A stretch of DNA of 64,000 nucleotides from Basidiobolus meristosporus CBS 931.73 (Eukaryota > Basidiobolomycota > Basidiobolomycetes > Basidiobolales > Basidiobolaceae), in assembly GCA_002104905.1 (NCBI GenBank), contig MCFE01000127.1, positions 1-64,000 of the forward strand. The letters are read 5' to 3'. The translations under genes and the position numbers were made by a program. Within the stretch, counting starts at the first letter, position 1. Every line of letters begins with the position of its first letter. Shown here in pieces: positions 46,392 through 57,577 of the stretch. The notes below the pieces were generated by a model. It had not been told where the DNA came from. It ran no database searches and saw only the letters and a program-made list of their open reading frames with translations.

Positions 46392-47897
46392 TTACTCCTT
46401 AAATTCCTTGTTGAACTCCCGGCCAATTAGCATTCTACGGATCTCACTGGTTCCAGCGCCAATCTCGTATAACTTGGCATCGCGAAGGATTCTTCCAGTG
46501 GGGTACTCATTGATGTATCCATTACCTCCCAAGCATTGAATGGCATCCAGAGCAACCTCTGTAGCACGCTCGGCGGTGTATAGGATAACACCCGCGCAGT
46601 CCTTGTTACTAGCGTGACCATTGTCACAAGCCCTGGCAACAGAATAAACGTAAGAGCGACTAGCCATCAGCTTGGTATACATGTCGGCAATTTTGCCCTG
46701 AAGGAGTTGGAATTCACCAATAGCCTTGTTGAATTGCTTTCTAGTATGGACATAAGGTATGGTAACATCCAAGGCTGCCTGCATCAATCCCAATGGGCCA
46801 CCTGAGAGAACTAGTCTCTCGTAATCCAAACCACTCATTAACACATAGACTCCTTTTCCTTCTTCACCAAGGACATTCTCTGCAGGTACTTCACAGTCTT
46901 CGAAAACAAGTTCGCCTGTGTTTGAACCACGCATACCGAGCTTGTCCAGTTTCTGGGCAATGCTGAATCCCTTAAATCCTTTCTCAATCAGGAACGCAGT
47001 GATGCCATGGGCGCCAGCATCCGGGTTTGTTTTAGCATACACCACCAATGTATCAGCATCAGGGCCATTGGTGATCCACATTTTAGTGCCATTCAAGATG
47101 TATCGGTCTCCTTTCTTCTCAGCACGGAGACGCATAGACACTACATCCGACCCTGCTCCTGGTTCACTCATTGCCAATGCACCTACGTGCTCTCCACTGA
47201 TCAACTGTGAAAGAGATTAATTCGACGAAATTCTGGAGCATATGGTCGCCATGAACGTACCTTAGGCAAGTACTTGGATTTTTGGGCTTCGTTTCCGTTT
47301 CTCACGATCTGATTGACGCATAGATTGGAGTGAGCACCGTAGCTAAGAGCCACAGAACCGGAGGCTCTGCTCAATTCCTCCATAACAAGAGTGTGCTCAA
47401 GATATCCAAGACCAAGGCCACCATACTTTTCAGGGGCAGTGATCCCAAGGAGCCCCATATCACCGAACTTCTTCCACATGTCCTAGATTGGCCGGGTTAG
47501 GAACAGACGTCGGGTGGGGCAGAGGTGAAGAGGAAACTTACGGAAGGGAACTCATTATCTTTGTCGATATCAGCGGCCCGAGGAGCAAGTTCTTTCTGAG
47601 CAAAATCATGCACACTTTGTCTAAACTGGAAATGAATCGAGTTAGGGCCCTCGCTAGTTGGCAACAATTCAGCAATGTTTCATTACGTGAGCTTGATCTT
47701 CGGATAAGCCTGACACATGAGTGTTGTACGTATCGTTGGAAATGAATCTTCTTGGGACAGAAGCAACAGAACCACGGGTCTGAAAAGGTGAAGATTATAT
47801 GTCAGTAACATGCGTGGAGGCTCTGGAGGCAATGAAACGGGTGTACAATCTGGTTCAAGAGCCCAGCGGCGCGAGTGGTGGTGATTCTAAGAGACAT
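46392..47897 (-). CDS. IVD: Isovaleryl-CoA dehydrogenase, mitochondrial
   Basis: Five exons: 47897-47847, 47779-47687, 47625-47542, 47482-47261 and 47204-46392; 420 residues, close to the human enzyme. It oxidises isovaleryl-CoA to 3-methylcrotonyl-CoA in leucine breakdown, using FAD and electron-transfer flavoprotein. The N-terminus [17 protein letters not shown] is a good mitochondrial presequence. Acyl-CoA dehydrogenase signatures are present: [34 protein letters not shown], the catalytic-base region [16 protein letters not shown] (the Glu that sits far upstream in IVD compared with other family members), and [13 protein letters not shown] with [17 protein letters not shown] at the end. 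Exon 1 is 51 nt and is assigned from frame and presequence character. Confidence 0.93.
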
Positions 47898-48526
47898 GAT
47901 CGTGTGTGGAAGAGAGGTGATGTGGAATGTTTATATGTGGGGAATATTAGTAGGATATCCTGTGACGAAGTGGATTCAGTATTCTGCATTGTGTCACCAC
48001 TATACTATTGTGGTATTCAAGCGTGCGAATATTTGGTGCGGGCTAGATCTGATTGGAGGGATGGGCGGTCCCCGATAACCCTTGACTAAACTAACAATCA
48101 AGATTTTGCCACGGTAATTGATAGAAGCGAAAGAGGATCAATAGAAAAGCATATCTCTATTCGTGAGAACCATGCATGGAGTGGATTCTCAACAAATGCA
48201 TCAGGTGAATAGAGTCATTCAGGAGCTATCGAGGCATTGATTTTGATAGGGCCCTGCTGCTGCCCAACAGACTTCCTGCTCTTTTTCAAATGAATGCTAA
48301 TCTTCATGCCACTTCATTGATCATGAGAATATGACCTCACATAAGATACCCGCGATCATAATGATGATCAATTGATTGTCCATTTGCATATGGATACCAG
48401 CACAAGTCGTATCTCGTCAAGTGATGGCATAGAGGTAACATAATTCGACCACGTCATGAAACCCACATAATAAATGCTCTTGAGAGCTTCCACCACCTCT
48501 CAGTTTTGAACAATTTGTTGGAAAGG
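47898..48526. promoter_or_regulatory. Divergent promoter region between IVD and the hydroxyacid dehydrogenase
   Basis: 629 bp separating two outward-facing starts, probably containing both promoters. No gene. Candidate palindromic words are not convincing enough to name a factor site. Confidence 0.45.
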
Positions 48527-49486
48527 ATGGCTGAAGCAACTGGCACTTATGGGTTCATTGGTATGGGAAACATGGGTCAAGCCATGGCCTTGAATCTCCA
48601 AAAGCATTTCGCCAAGCAACAACTACCCTCGCTACTGGTTTGGAATCGTTCGGCAGATAAATGCAAACCAGTAGTGGAGGCAGGAGGGAAACAAACGAAC
48701 TCGGTAACTGAACTTGTCAAGCAGAGTGATGTTGTGTTTGTCTCGTTGGCAAACGATCAAGTTGTGTTGCAAGTCTATGAAGAAATATTGCAAGCTACCA
48801 AGAGCAAGTCTAGTGACTTGATGATCATCGAAACTAGCACTCTGTATCCAGACACCGTTAAAGATCTCGCTAGAAGATGTCAAGAAGCAGCAGAGTCGGG
48901 CAAGAAATGTGAATTCCTATCCATGCAGGTGTTTGGCGCCACAGCCGCCGCTCAAGCAGCTCAATTGATATTGGCACCTGCAGGGTCACAACAAGTTCTC
49001 GAAAAGATACGGCCTCATCTAGTGCCAGTGATTGGCAGAGCTATTCTAGAGCTGGGTGAGGACCCTTCGACAGCAGCCAAAACTAAGCTAGTAGGAAATT
49101 TTTTCATCGTCAGCGTTATAGAGGCGTTGGCAGAGGGTATGACTCTAGGCGAGAAGTCTGGGGTGCCTCGTGAGAAACTCAAGGAATTCATAGATCTTAT
49201 GTTCCCGTTTGGCTCGTACAACGGATACTCGGGAAAGATCGCCGAAGACTCTTTTGAAAAAGATGTGGGGTTTGCAGTTGACCTTGGCCTCAAAGATGTA
49301 GGACATATGCGTAGACTAGCCCAAGAATATCAATGCCCACTCCCCCTGGCAGACCTGGCCTTCCAACACTTGCTTAGTGCTAAGGCTAATGGACGTTCAG
49401 ATCAAGATTGGTCCTCGTTGGTCACCTCTCTTCGAGCGGCCGCCGGCATGCCTCCTACTGGAGCGAATGACAAGAAACCAAATTGA
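48527..49486 (+). CDS. Beta-hydroxyacid dehydrogenase (3-hydroxyisobutyrate dehydrogenase / GLYR1 family)
   Basis: Single exon, 319 residues. The N-terminal Rossmann fold begins TYGFIGMGNMGQAMALNL (GxGxxG nucleotide site) with an Arg at the end of the second strand (LLVWNRSADK), which favours NADP(H). The family's active-site Lys/Asn pair is in KTKLVGNFFI. The usual substrate-binding motif (DAPVSGG) is replaced by SMQVFGATAAAQAAQLIL, so the substrate may differ from 3-hydroxyisobutyrate. There is no mitochondrial presequence, unlike true 3-hydroxyisobutyrate dehydrogenases. A start three codon-steps further up at a TTG is not needed; the ATG at 48527 directly precedes the fold. It is divergent from IVD, which hints at branched-chain amino-acid breakdown, but glyoxylate or succinic semialdehyde reduction is also possible. 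Confidence 0.85.
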   Translation: MAEATGTYGFIGMGNMGQAMALNLQKHFAKQQLPSLLVWNRSADKCKPVVEAGGKQTNSVTELVKQSDVVFVSLANDQVVLQVYEEILQATKSKSSDLMIIETSTLYPDTVKDLARRCQEAAESGKKCEFLSMQVFGATAAAQAAQLILAPAGSQQVLEKIRPHLVPVIGRAILELGEDPSTAAKTKLVGNFFIVSVIEALAEGMTLGEKSGVPREKLKEFIDLMFPFGSYNGYSGKIAEDSFEKDVGFAVDLGLKDVGHMRRLAQEYQCPLPLADLAFQHLLSAKANGRSDQDWSSLVTSLRAAAGMPPTGANDKKPN

Positions 49487-49743
49487 AACGACTAAACCCG
49501 ATCAGAAACCCCCGTGCTCCAATCTTTTCTATTTATTCATGCTTTGTATCAACAATCCAAGCAAGGCTCAAATGTATATTGGATGAAGCAGTCGTCAGTT
49601 ACCCTTCAATAAATATTGCAGTAAAATACGGCTCGAAGAATCGAGACGGCTTAGAAGCCACTGGGTCTCATCGACTCCATGGGTTGGTGCTGGCTCTGGC
49701 AAGGCAGCGTTAACGTAGAAAAAGAACAAATCGAGTTGGTCGA

Positions 49744-51182
49744 TCAACCTACTTTGGAACTTAAATAATGGAACACTGCTTCATCAACCCAGGGCTGACC
49801 AAATAGGCTGGCTTTGCGTGGACCATCTAGGTCTAATGAATATGAGTCTCCCAATATTGTCTGTGGTAGGACGAATTAGTTGATATTTGGGCAGAAGCAG
49901 CATTCAAGAAACCTTAGAGATACCTCCAGGTCCTTTGTCTGTGAGCTTATCCATGATTCGAGTAATTTGGTGGGCTTAGAGAAGAATCTATAGAAAAAGC
50001 CGCGCTTGATGGTGGCGTTGTGAAGTGCATGAACATACTGTACAATCTTTTAGAAATGATTTAGAATTCGAGCGCTCAAAGAAATCATGGAATATCATTC
50101 GGACCTTTTCATCCAAAGCGGCGATCTCTTTCTTGGCGTCGCTGTTCGATAGCATGCTTTCCAGCCTTGTTCTGTATTCATATGGAGCATCGACCTGGAT
50201 GTCGTAGGCTTGGTTTGGTTTGAATTCCGGTTGATCCACACTAGATATTTGGAAGGGTAAGTGAGGGATAAGACTCCATGTTCACCATTTGAGAGCACCT
50301 GATCGTATAATCTATGATTGTTGGGTCTAAAGGCAAGAGATGCCGCTTGACTAAATCAGGAATTTGTGGGAAAGCCATCTTGGGCATGTAAAAGATCTTA
50401 CAGTAGAAAATATTCAGTGTCCGAAACCAACAGAGCCAACCTCCAACTTACATTGCGTAGATTCTCATCACTGTTCACAAAATGCTTCTCTTGCGGGTCC
50501 TGTAGAGAATTAAACTAATTCGCCCACGCGGTTAGATTTCTAGCAATGGAAACAAATCAAGTCGATGGTGGACCTTTATATATTGCCATAGCCCCATGCC
50601 AACTGCGCCCTGCGTACCAGTATCAAAGCCAAGCAAGTGAGCAAGTGCTTTGGAGAGTTTGTACTCCTCTGTAGGGTTGCATAAAATCAGCTCGATTTTT
50701 GCTCGAACGTCAGCGTCACCACGCCTTTTGATTTCGAAGCCGTCTGTTTCTTGGCCTGAACTAGGCCTGTTCCACTTCGAATACATCATTAATAACTGTG
50801 TAGCAACATGCTCCTATCAAGTCAAAAACCTTTATCTTATTTCCTTCCGAATAGAGGGTAGGATCTCGCTCGAGTTCAATATTCATAGACTGGACAAAGG
50901 ATTTCGCTTTACGTAACTAGAGCGAACGAAGCAAGATGTGGTTATTCTCTGTTTACTTTTAAATCCAGAATAGAGCTGAAAATACTTAGGGCTGGTAGCA
51001 TCACTGGGGCGCTTTCTGCTGTTTCGCTACATAAGATACTTGAGTCTTCGGATACAACGCTCACGGTATTTACCCGCAACTAACGAGCGTACCTTCTGTT
51101 CCAAAGGATTCAGGTCGACTTGACCGTTGCTTAAGCTAGTCATTTGCCGTCCATGATGAAGTTGCGCAGCTTGTGAGCTCAT
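49744..51182 (-). CDS. SWI/SNF-type chromatin remodelling subunit (SMARCD/Swp73/Rsc6 family)
   Basis: Proposed nine exons: 51182-51093, 51026-50957, 50906-50830, 50774-50574, 50499-50452, 50396-50299, 50240-50105, 50046-49924 and 49860-49744; 319 residues. The SWIB domain is clear: SSGQETDGFEIKRRGD, LAHLLGF and GMGLWQYIKV, then HFVNSDENLRNIF, MAFPQIPDLVKRHLLP, YDIQVD, and a C-terminal part (FFYRFFSKPTKLLESWI; FGQPWVDEAVFHYL) matching BAF60 proteins to their end. Homologues are 420-560 residues. This one lacks most of the conserved N-terminal region before the SWIB domain. The splice between exons 2 and 3 is the least certain (no other pair keeps the frame), so part of the N-terminus could be mis-modelled. 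Confidence 0.8.
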
Positions 51183-51449
51183 TGATGGGTGCAAGCTATT
51201 CTTTGGTAGGTGGAGTGGGAGATCACAGTGGCTCTGTGAACTCCAAACAGTCTATTTGGATGATAATATGACACTCGATTTTTGCTGTCCGAATCAATAA
51301 TTACTAACATCCTCATTGGGTTATGTGAGATTTATTAATTTGTTGTCTCTTAAAATAGCCCTAATTTAACTCGGGATTAGACTGGGCGTATTTACATTGA
51401 ATCAGTCTGCAGTAAACAAACTAGAATTGGTCGTCATATACTGTATTAA

Positions 51450-53222
51450 TCACTGCCCTGGCAACTGTCCTGGTACTCCAACCATTTGATTTTCGTGACT
51501 TGCGGACGGTTGCGATGAGATAGCAGTGGAGGGTGCAACCTGTGTGGTGTTATAATTGATAGGCTGCTGCACAACTGGTTCAACAGGCTGTTGATTCTGA
51601 GTTTGATATGTGGCAGTTTGTTGTTGTACCGGATATGGTGTGTATTGCGATTGTTGCATAGTGGCAGCAATTGGTTGGGTACTCTGCAATTGAGCCCCCT
51701 GACTGTTTTCCAGCGGTGCCGCTTGTTGAGGTGCAGGGTATACCTGCTGAGGAGTGGTAGTGGGATATTGCGACTGCTGAAGTGCGGCCGAAATGGGCTG
51801 CTGAGTCTCCTCGACATTAGCAGGTGCCTCTTGGGCTTGGCCTGCTACAGTTGTTGGTACGGGCTGCTGGGTAGCATTGGATGGCTCGTCTACAACGGCT
51901 CTCGGCTCTTGTGCAATAGGTTCGGTATTAGCTGTATCTACGGCGGCCGCAGTGGAGGGAGCTAAAGCTTGGGAGCCACTATTGAACGGAGTCTCTTCGG
52001 TTGTCTTGGTGAATTCTTTAATACAGTTCCACCAACCCGCCAGATCCTCCTTTGTTAGGAATTTGAAAACATAGGAATGCTCAGATCGATGGAAGAGCCC
52101 GCCCGTTCCCTTTTCTGCTATCTCAAAGGCCAGATTACTCTCACTGTACCCTCTCAAAACACTGCTAGGTAAATAAATGGAATACTCGGGTGAGCCCACT
52201 ATTGGATCAGATTGAGTATACCCATGCAAGAACCCTGACGGGGTCAGGAAACAATGATCCCTTCTGGCAGATTTGAACATGCTCCCTTGGCGCTCCATAA
52301 CCCCGTACTTCTTCACGGTTGTTAGCTGGTTATCCTTATTAGGATAGTTGATTGCTTCCATGGTTATCTCTGAAGATGCTGGGTCGATAAGAGGTGGTTG
52401 ATTCTTCTCGTAGAATGAATTCCACTCAAGTTCGGGAGTCAAGGCTGTCACAGCCCCAGTAGCAACATTGATCTGTTCAAGGAGCTTTGAGCTATAAGTT
52501 GTTCTCCATTTATAGTACGAGTCCAAGGTATTCTTTAGGGTCTCAACTATTGATGTCTCAAATATCTCCAGTGATTTTTGAGTTGAGATCATCGTCTTAT
52601 GGAAGCTATTTTCTTCGAAGATCTGTTTTTGTAGCTGCTTTTGCAAGGTGTTGTGTACGATCCATGGATCTGTAGGAGCTGCCTTACCGTTCAGAGGTAC
52701 GTTATTATCTGTGTTATGACATGCTTGGTCATAATCGGAGATTATTTTGGCAGAATTCTGTCGCTCTCTCCCTAAATTGCTCTCATGATTAACCAGCTCC
52801 TTTTTAGACGACAATAGACGTGTCTTGATGTCGGCCTTCAGTCTGTTCAGATTGCCCACAATTTGGTCAGTGATACATCGGGCGAATTCAGTGTGATGTT
52901 CGAATAGCTGCTGACTAGTGTTGTTTACCGCGACAACTACATCTTGGACACCATTACTGCCTACTGGCAGCAAATGATGACCCTCCTTCAAAGGCACCTG
53001 TAATGAATTAAACACCTTGGTGTAGCCTCGTGCACTTTGTTGTTCAACTTCTGCAACACCCTGAAAATAAATAACCAACTGCTTGATAGTAGCTTTCCAA
53101 GCGTATAGGCGTTGTTCAAAGATATCTGATGGGAGAGCCTCTGTGGTGCTGGGCCCCACTTCGTCCTTGGTCTCGGTAGCACCCTTTGGTCTAAAAACAC
53201 TAGTTTTCCTGGAAAGTGACAT
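51450..53222 (-). CDS. SLM1: SLM1/SLM2-like phosphoinositide-binding protein
   Basis: Single exon, 590 residues. Residues about 30-260 form the helical F-BAR-like domain (QRLYAWKATIKQLVIYFQG; DQACHNTDNNV; FHKTMISTQKSLEIFE). Residues about 300-415 form the PH domain (VKKYGVMERQGSMFKSARRD, CFLTPSGFLHGY, SVLRGYSESNLAF, FKFLTKEDLAGWWNCIKEF). The C-terminal ~170 residues are Gln/Pro/Ala/Thr-rich and disordered. Yeast Slm1/2 bind PI(4,5)P2 and eisosomes and act in TORC2 signalling and actin organisation. The single-exon structure contrasts with its neighbours. Confidence 0.9.
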   Translation of the reverse strand: MSLSRKTSVFRPKGATETKDEVGPSTTEALPSDIFEQRLYAWKATIKQLVIYFQGVAEVEQQSARGYTKVFNSLQVPLKEGHHLLPVGSNGVQDVVVAVNNTSQQLFEHHTEFARCITDQIVGNLNRLKADIKTRLLSSKKELVNHESNLGRERQNSAKIISDYDQACHNTDNNVPLNGKAAPTDPWIVHNTLQKQLQKQIFEENSFHKTMISTQKSLEIFETSIVETLKNTLDSYYKWRTTYSSKLLEQINVATGAVTALTPELEWNSFYEKNQPPLIDPASSEITMEAINYPNKDNQLTTVKKYGVMERQGSMFKSARRDHCFLTPSGFLHGYTQSDPIVGSPEYSIYLPSSVLRGYSESNLAFEIAEKGTGGLFHRSEHSYVFKFLTKEDLAGWWNCIKEFTKTTEETPFNSGSQALAPSTAAAVDTANTEPIAQEPRAVVDEPSNATQQPVPTTVAGQAQEAPANVEETQQPISAALQQSQYPTTTPQQVYPAPQQAAPLENSQGAQLQSTQPIAATMQQSQYTPYPVQQQTATYQTQNQQPVEPVVQQPINYNTTQVAPSTAISSQPSASHENQMVGVPGQLPGQ

Positions 53223-54373
53223 TGTGGAGAGAGAGAATCAAATAGTGAGTTTGATTGCAGGTCTGACTATTTATGCATAAATCAATGAACCGATAAGGAA
53301 AGGCTGAGGTGGAATATGACGACATCATCGGTTTGAAAATTAATGACGTTGAGCTTCGTTGTCAACTGTGTAGATTGTTTTAAGTCATTACCTACTACCA
53401 GTCAGATTACGTTATCAGCATGAAGTTGATTCGGTGATCAGATGTCACTTCTGTAAGAGGCACGAGTTATCCAAGGAAGATATGCTGTAACAACAAACAA
53501 ACCAGCCAAAGCAACCTTCTCATTGGCTCCAGAAAACAATACGATTTATGGTGGTTGGGATTCTCTGCGTGCATGCACCTACCATTTACATTCTACACGT
53601 TGAAGCATACCGAATCTTTCACTCAACAATACAAATTCAGTTACAGGTTTGCGTATGAGTGATGACCAGTATAAAATATAGATTACCAAGTTGATTTTAA
53701 GGTTTGGGATATCAATTCCATCCATGAACATTAAATTGGAAAACCTCACCTAAATTTGGTAAGCGCCATACGATATATTGGACCCTATGATCTGTGGATG
53801 CAGACGCCAGATATATCCTGTGACAAATAGGTATAGTTGTTGCATTCAAAGCTACAGGCTTAACAGCGATAATGAAGCAAGGGGATCCAGATAACAGTAC
53901 ATCTGCAAACTAAACACTAGACCGATAGATCAATAAAGCCGCTTAACTCTATGAAATCACACGAGGAATATATAACAGGCCTGCTCATCTAGCATGATCC
54001 CGGTCATGAGGTGCTACAATGTGTGCATGAATGTAGTTACATCTGCGCCATTGAAAAGGTCAAAGAGTCAGGCACAGGCTCCCGATTCTTACAGATACCT
54101 TCTCGCGTGCCAGTTAGTAGTCATGGCTCTAAAAGTCAACTGACCCAACGCTATTACTAAATGATTTCAAACATCAATACAGTCCAAATAATCAAATAAA
54201 TTGATCAATTAAGTATATTCAAAATTTTGGTGATTTGTTTGGGATTCAGGTCAAGAAGTCTAATTAAATTGATACAAATGAAGGAATCTCTAAAGCTGCA
54301 TGGCAGTCAATGCTGAGTTATTTCATCGAAAATACCAGGTTCATACCGATTCCTCAGTGAGGCAGCTTCCATC
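53223..54373. other. 1.15-kb intergenic region, no gene seen
   Basis: Upstream of the SLM1-like gene and downstream of ERG1. AT-rich, no ORF with protein-like character on either strand, no repeats shared with the transposon block that I can see. Confidence 0.5.
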
Positions 54374-56581
54374 CTAACAAAGCTCACTCCAAACTAAAGG
54401 AAGGAACACGACACATGCGGTGTATAGCACGCTAATGGCTTTGATAATATTCAAAGGAAGATAGGCCACAGTAAGTGCAATGGTTTCCGGAGTGATCTTC
54501 ATGCTTTTACAAGAGCATCCAGAAGTGACTTGCTTGAATTCACCAGATGCAGGGGTAGCAGGGGTTGGAAGCATTGGGGCAAGAAGAACTTGGAAAAGAA
54601 TACCGTAGAAGGCCACAGCATAGAAATGGAACATCAATACAAGAGGATTAGGGATTAAGCTATCAAAGTAGTTCAAGATTAGTATGGATTGGTGCATTGG
54701 TATATCAACAACGGCTTTTTACCCAGCAAGTAGTCCAATAGGTCCGGATACAGCGATTCCACCCAATTGGAAATACTTGAAACAAGAAACCTGGAGAATT
54801 CTCAGGTTGTCGGCTAATTTGAACAAAAAATAAGTCAGGGTTGAGCATGTAAATATGTTGGACTCGGACTAACAATTTTCAGGAGCAGAGAACAACGAAT
54901 AGAGGGCCATGGCGAGAATGTTAATCATGGATGCACGAGATTTACGACTCCAGTGGTGCTTGTTCATTTGTTGGATGACCAGAGCAGTGTCATTGAAATC
55001 CGGCACCTTTTCCTTGGATAGTAGGTCGGCAACATGAACCGCATCCCAAAAAGTGACAGTCATACCACCTAGGGCACATTAGATACACAATTCAAGACCG
55101 CATAAGCACGGGCGATAAACTAACCTCCGGTCAAAGGATGTCTCATATTCATAGCATCACCAATTAAAATAACTCCACGATGGATGTTACGAGTAGGAGG
55201 GAGGAAGCTGTTGGTCATGGAGCGAATGCGATCATTCTCAACGCCCTCTTTAAATCCTTGCTGTATCATACAGTTAAAATAGTGGCATGAGTAATTATAA
55301 AGGAAAACAATGTACCTGAACTTCCTTTGGAATCTCGGGTAATATACGTTCCAACAAAAATTTCTGAAGTGAAGCTTTAGATATACACAGTCCAAGTGGC
55401 GATTCAAAAGTTATGAGGGTACCTTCATTTCGCCATTAGGAATGTTTGGTAATTTTCCTTGGAAATCGATGAGCACACGAACTTCATTGGTGCCAATCTA
55501 TATTGTTTGCATTAGTATCTAGATGTGAAGGTCGTCATAAAGCCCTTACTACACGTACTTGGTACATGAGAACAGGAGTATCCTTGGCCAGAATAACGTG
55601 ACCATGTTGAGGATATGGTAAGGTGGTATTCTTCATGATAAATCTAGAAAATAATAAATATCAACATCAAGATGAACCAAATGAAATACTATGAAAGCTT
55701 ACCCAACAAAGTGGGATCTCAGTTTAGGCTGGACGGGGAGATATTCCTTTCTGAATTTGGAGAAAATACCATCGGCAACAAAGGTCAATGGTGCGAAGTA
55801 CTAGATTGACCATCGCTTTAGTTGTTGTTCCACTTACGTCCGAACAAAACTGAGAATAACCTACCTCAACGACCTTCTCCTCGCCATCACACTTTTGAGT
55901 ACAGGAAACACCGATCACCTGACCAGTCTTATCCTTAATCAAAGTGTTGACTGTAGCTTCAACAGTGGTTACACTATGTCATATTAACATGAGTTCCAAG
56001 TACAATCGAAGAGAAGATCAGCCACTTACTTGGAACAATTCTTGGCGGCTTCACGCAGCTTCATGACAAAACGGCCATGATGGAAAGCTTTACCCATGAT
56101 GGTTTGGCCTTTGCTGTTCTTAGGATAAGGGATCTGTACAGCTTCTCCTTGGTATAATACACCATAGCCATCGACAGGGATACCATCAATTCCTTCAATG
56201 CAGTCTTTATGACGTAAATCAATCAATAAAGATCCGAAAACGAGTATGTCTTCCAAATATCGAGATTTACCAACTAGCCCCAACTTCTGTAAGGCTTCAA
56301 CACCACCGGGCTGAAGTAATTCGCCGACAATTCTGTCGGGCTCCTCCCAATTCTTTTCTGTTGTATGTAGATAAATGAGAACGCTGGGTGAAAAGAAATA
56401 GAGCGGAAGTAATATTACCAATCAACAAAACCTTTCTGCCGTCATTAGCTAAAGCGCATGCAAGAGCTGGGCCCATAACACCCGCACCAACAATGATAAC
56501 TTCCGAGTTCTGAGTCTACGAATTAAGAAAAGGTAAGACGCGTATAGTTGGCCAAGCATACTCGCAGAACGGAAATACCAT
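54374..56581 (-). CDS. ERG1: Squalene epoxidase (Erg1)
   Basis: Thirteen exons; coding parts 56581-56579, 56515-56419, 56357-56271, 56204-56030, 55973-55865, 55800-55703, 55643-55559, 55497-55423, 55363-55316, 55260-55125, 55068-54874, 54813-54723 and 54659-54374; 494 residues. It converts squalene to 2,3-oxidosqualene, an oxygen- and FAD-dependent step of the ergosterol pathway in the ER. Motifs: the FAD GxGxxG site VIIVGAGVMGPALA, EPDRIVGELLQPGGVEALQ, FHHGRFVMKLREAAK, LTFVADGIFSKFRK, and the second FAD site ILIGDAMNMRHPLTGGGMTV. The C-terminus has hydrophobic segments. The start codon appears to be split from the rest by an intron (ATG at 56579-56581 directly followed by a 63-nt GT-AG intron). 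All later junctions keep the frame. Confidence 0.92.
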
Positions 56582-57577
56582 GCTAGATATTTGTTCGATG
56601 GTAGGTCGAAGTGAGTGTGAATGAGCAAAACGTGACAATAGCCCTTTAGAGGAGCACCGACAAGCACTTTAAAAACCATCAAAATATGGTACATGTGAAA
56701 ATCATATGACCTACCGATTATCCTGACGATTGTTGAAAGAGTTGGTGATCCAGGCCTAAGCTGAAAATGATAAATTATCGGCTTGTGTCTGGATCTCCGA
56801 AGAATGAACAACAAACCGAATATGTGCGTCCCCGCTCATTTAGTATCTAATCTGAAATCAACATAATGTCCTGGGTAATTGATATTAATGCAAGTGTATC
56901 ATATCAGCAGAAATCCGGACTTGACTTTATTGATCTAGAAGCAGTCTTCCTCATGCCAAGTGTAACTCTTGCAACACGCATGAATGATAACCCTTCGAAC
57001 TATTAAGTTTCGTTGTGCTACAAATAACGGGATTGCTCATATCCACGAAATATGCCAAGATGTGGCCATATATGGGCAAACATGTGGGCTATATTCAGTT
57101 ACCGGATTGAAGCAAAATGATTGACGATTAACGAATCAAATCCCTGGATTTCCTGGTAAAGTAGGAAAAGGATGTTGGTGGAACCAGCATAGCCGTCAAG
57201 GCGAGAGTAAGTCTAGATCTACATCAATCACCAAAAATGATGCGTTGATCCAACCCAGAGGACGAGAGTTTCGAAAACACCGTCAAGCTCTAGATTCTCT
57301 CGGGTTCCGTTGACACAAGGGTAAACGTGAATGCCAAGGACTTGGATGGCGTAAGCTCCAAGCAGTATACGTGCCAATATTACACCGAGTACATTCAATA
57401 CAGTGAAATCAAAATCTACCATGCAAGAACTATTGCAAAATCGTTTATTTTGCCCGGACCGAAGGGTTCGTTAATGGGGTATAATCAAAAATGAGGGTTT
57501 AAATTAAATACAAAATAAACAGCCGAGAAACCAATCGAGTGCGGACACTCGGTTAGTTCTAGTTGCTATTTAGGAGT
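56582..57577. other. Intergenic region between ERG1 and ERG3 paralogue 2; one weak ORF
   Basis: A minus-strand ORF at 57228-57422 (64 codons, MVDFDFTVLNVLGVILARIL…) has a hydrophobic start but no recognisable family. It could be chance or a remnant. Otherwise no gene; it includes the ERG1 upstream region. Confidence 0.35.

Noticed and set aside
48506..48526. TTG start adding seven residues to the hydroxyacid dehydrogenase
   Set aside because: A standard ATG at 48527 precedes the Rossmann fold at the usual distance; non-ATG starts are rare in fungi.
51591..51965. Plus-strand 124-codon ORF with Leu/Cys-rich sequence
   Set aside because: It is antisense to the Gln/Pro-rich C-terminus of the SLM1-like gene. 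The low-complexity repeats on the minus strand create the open frame.
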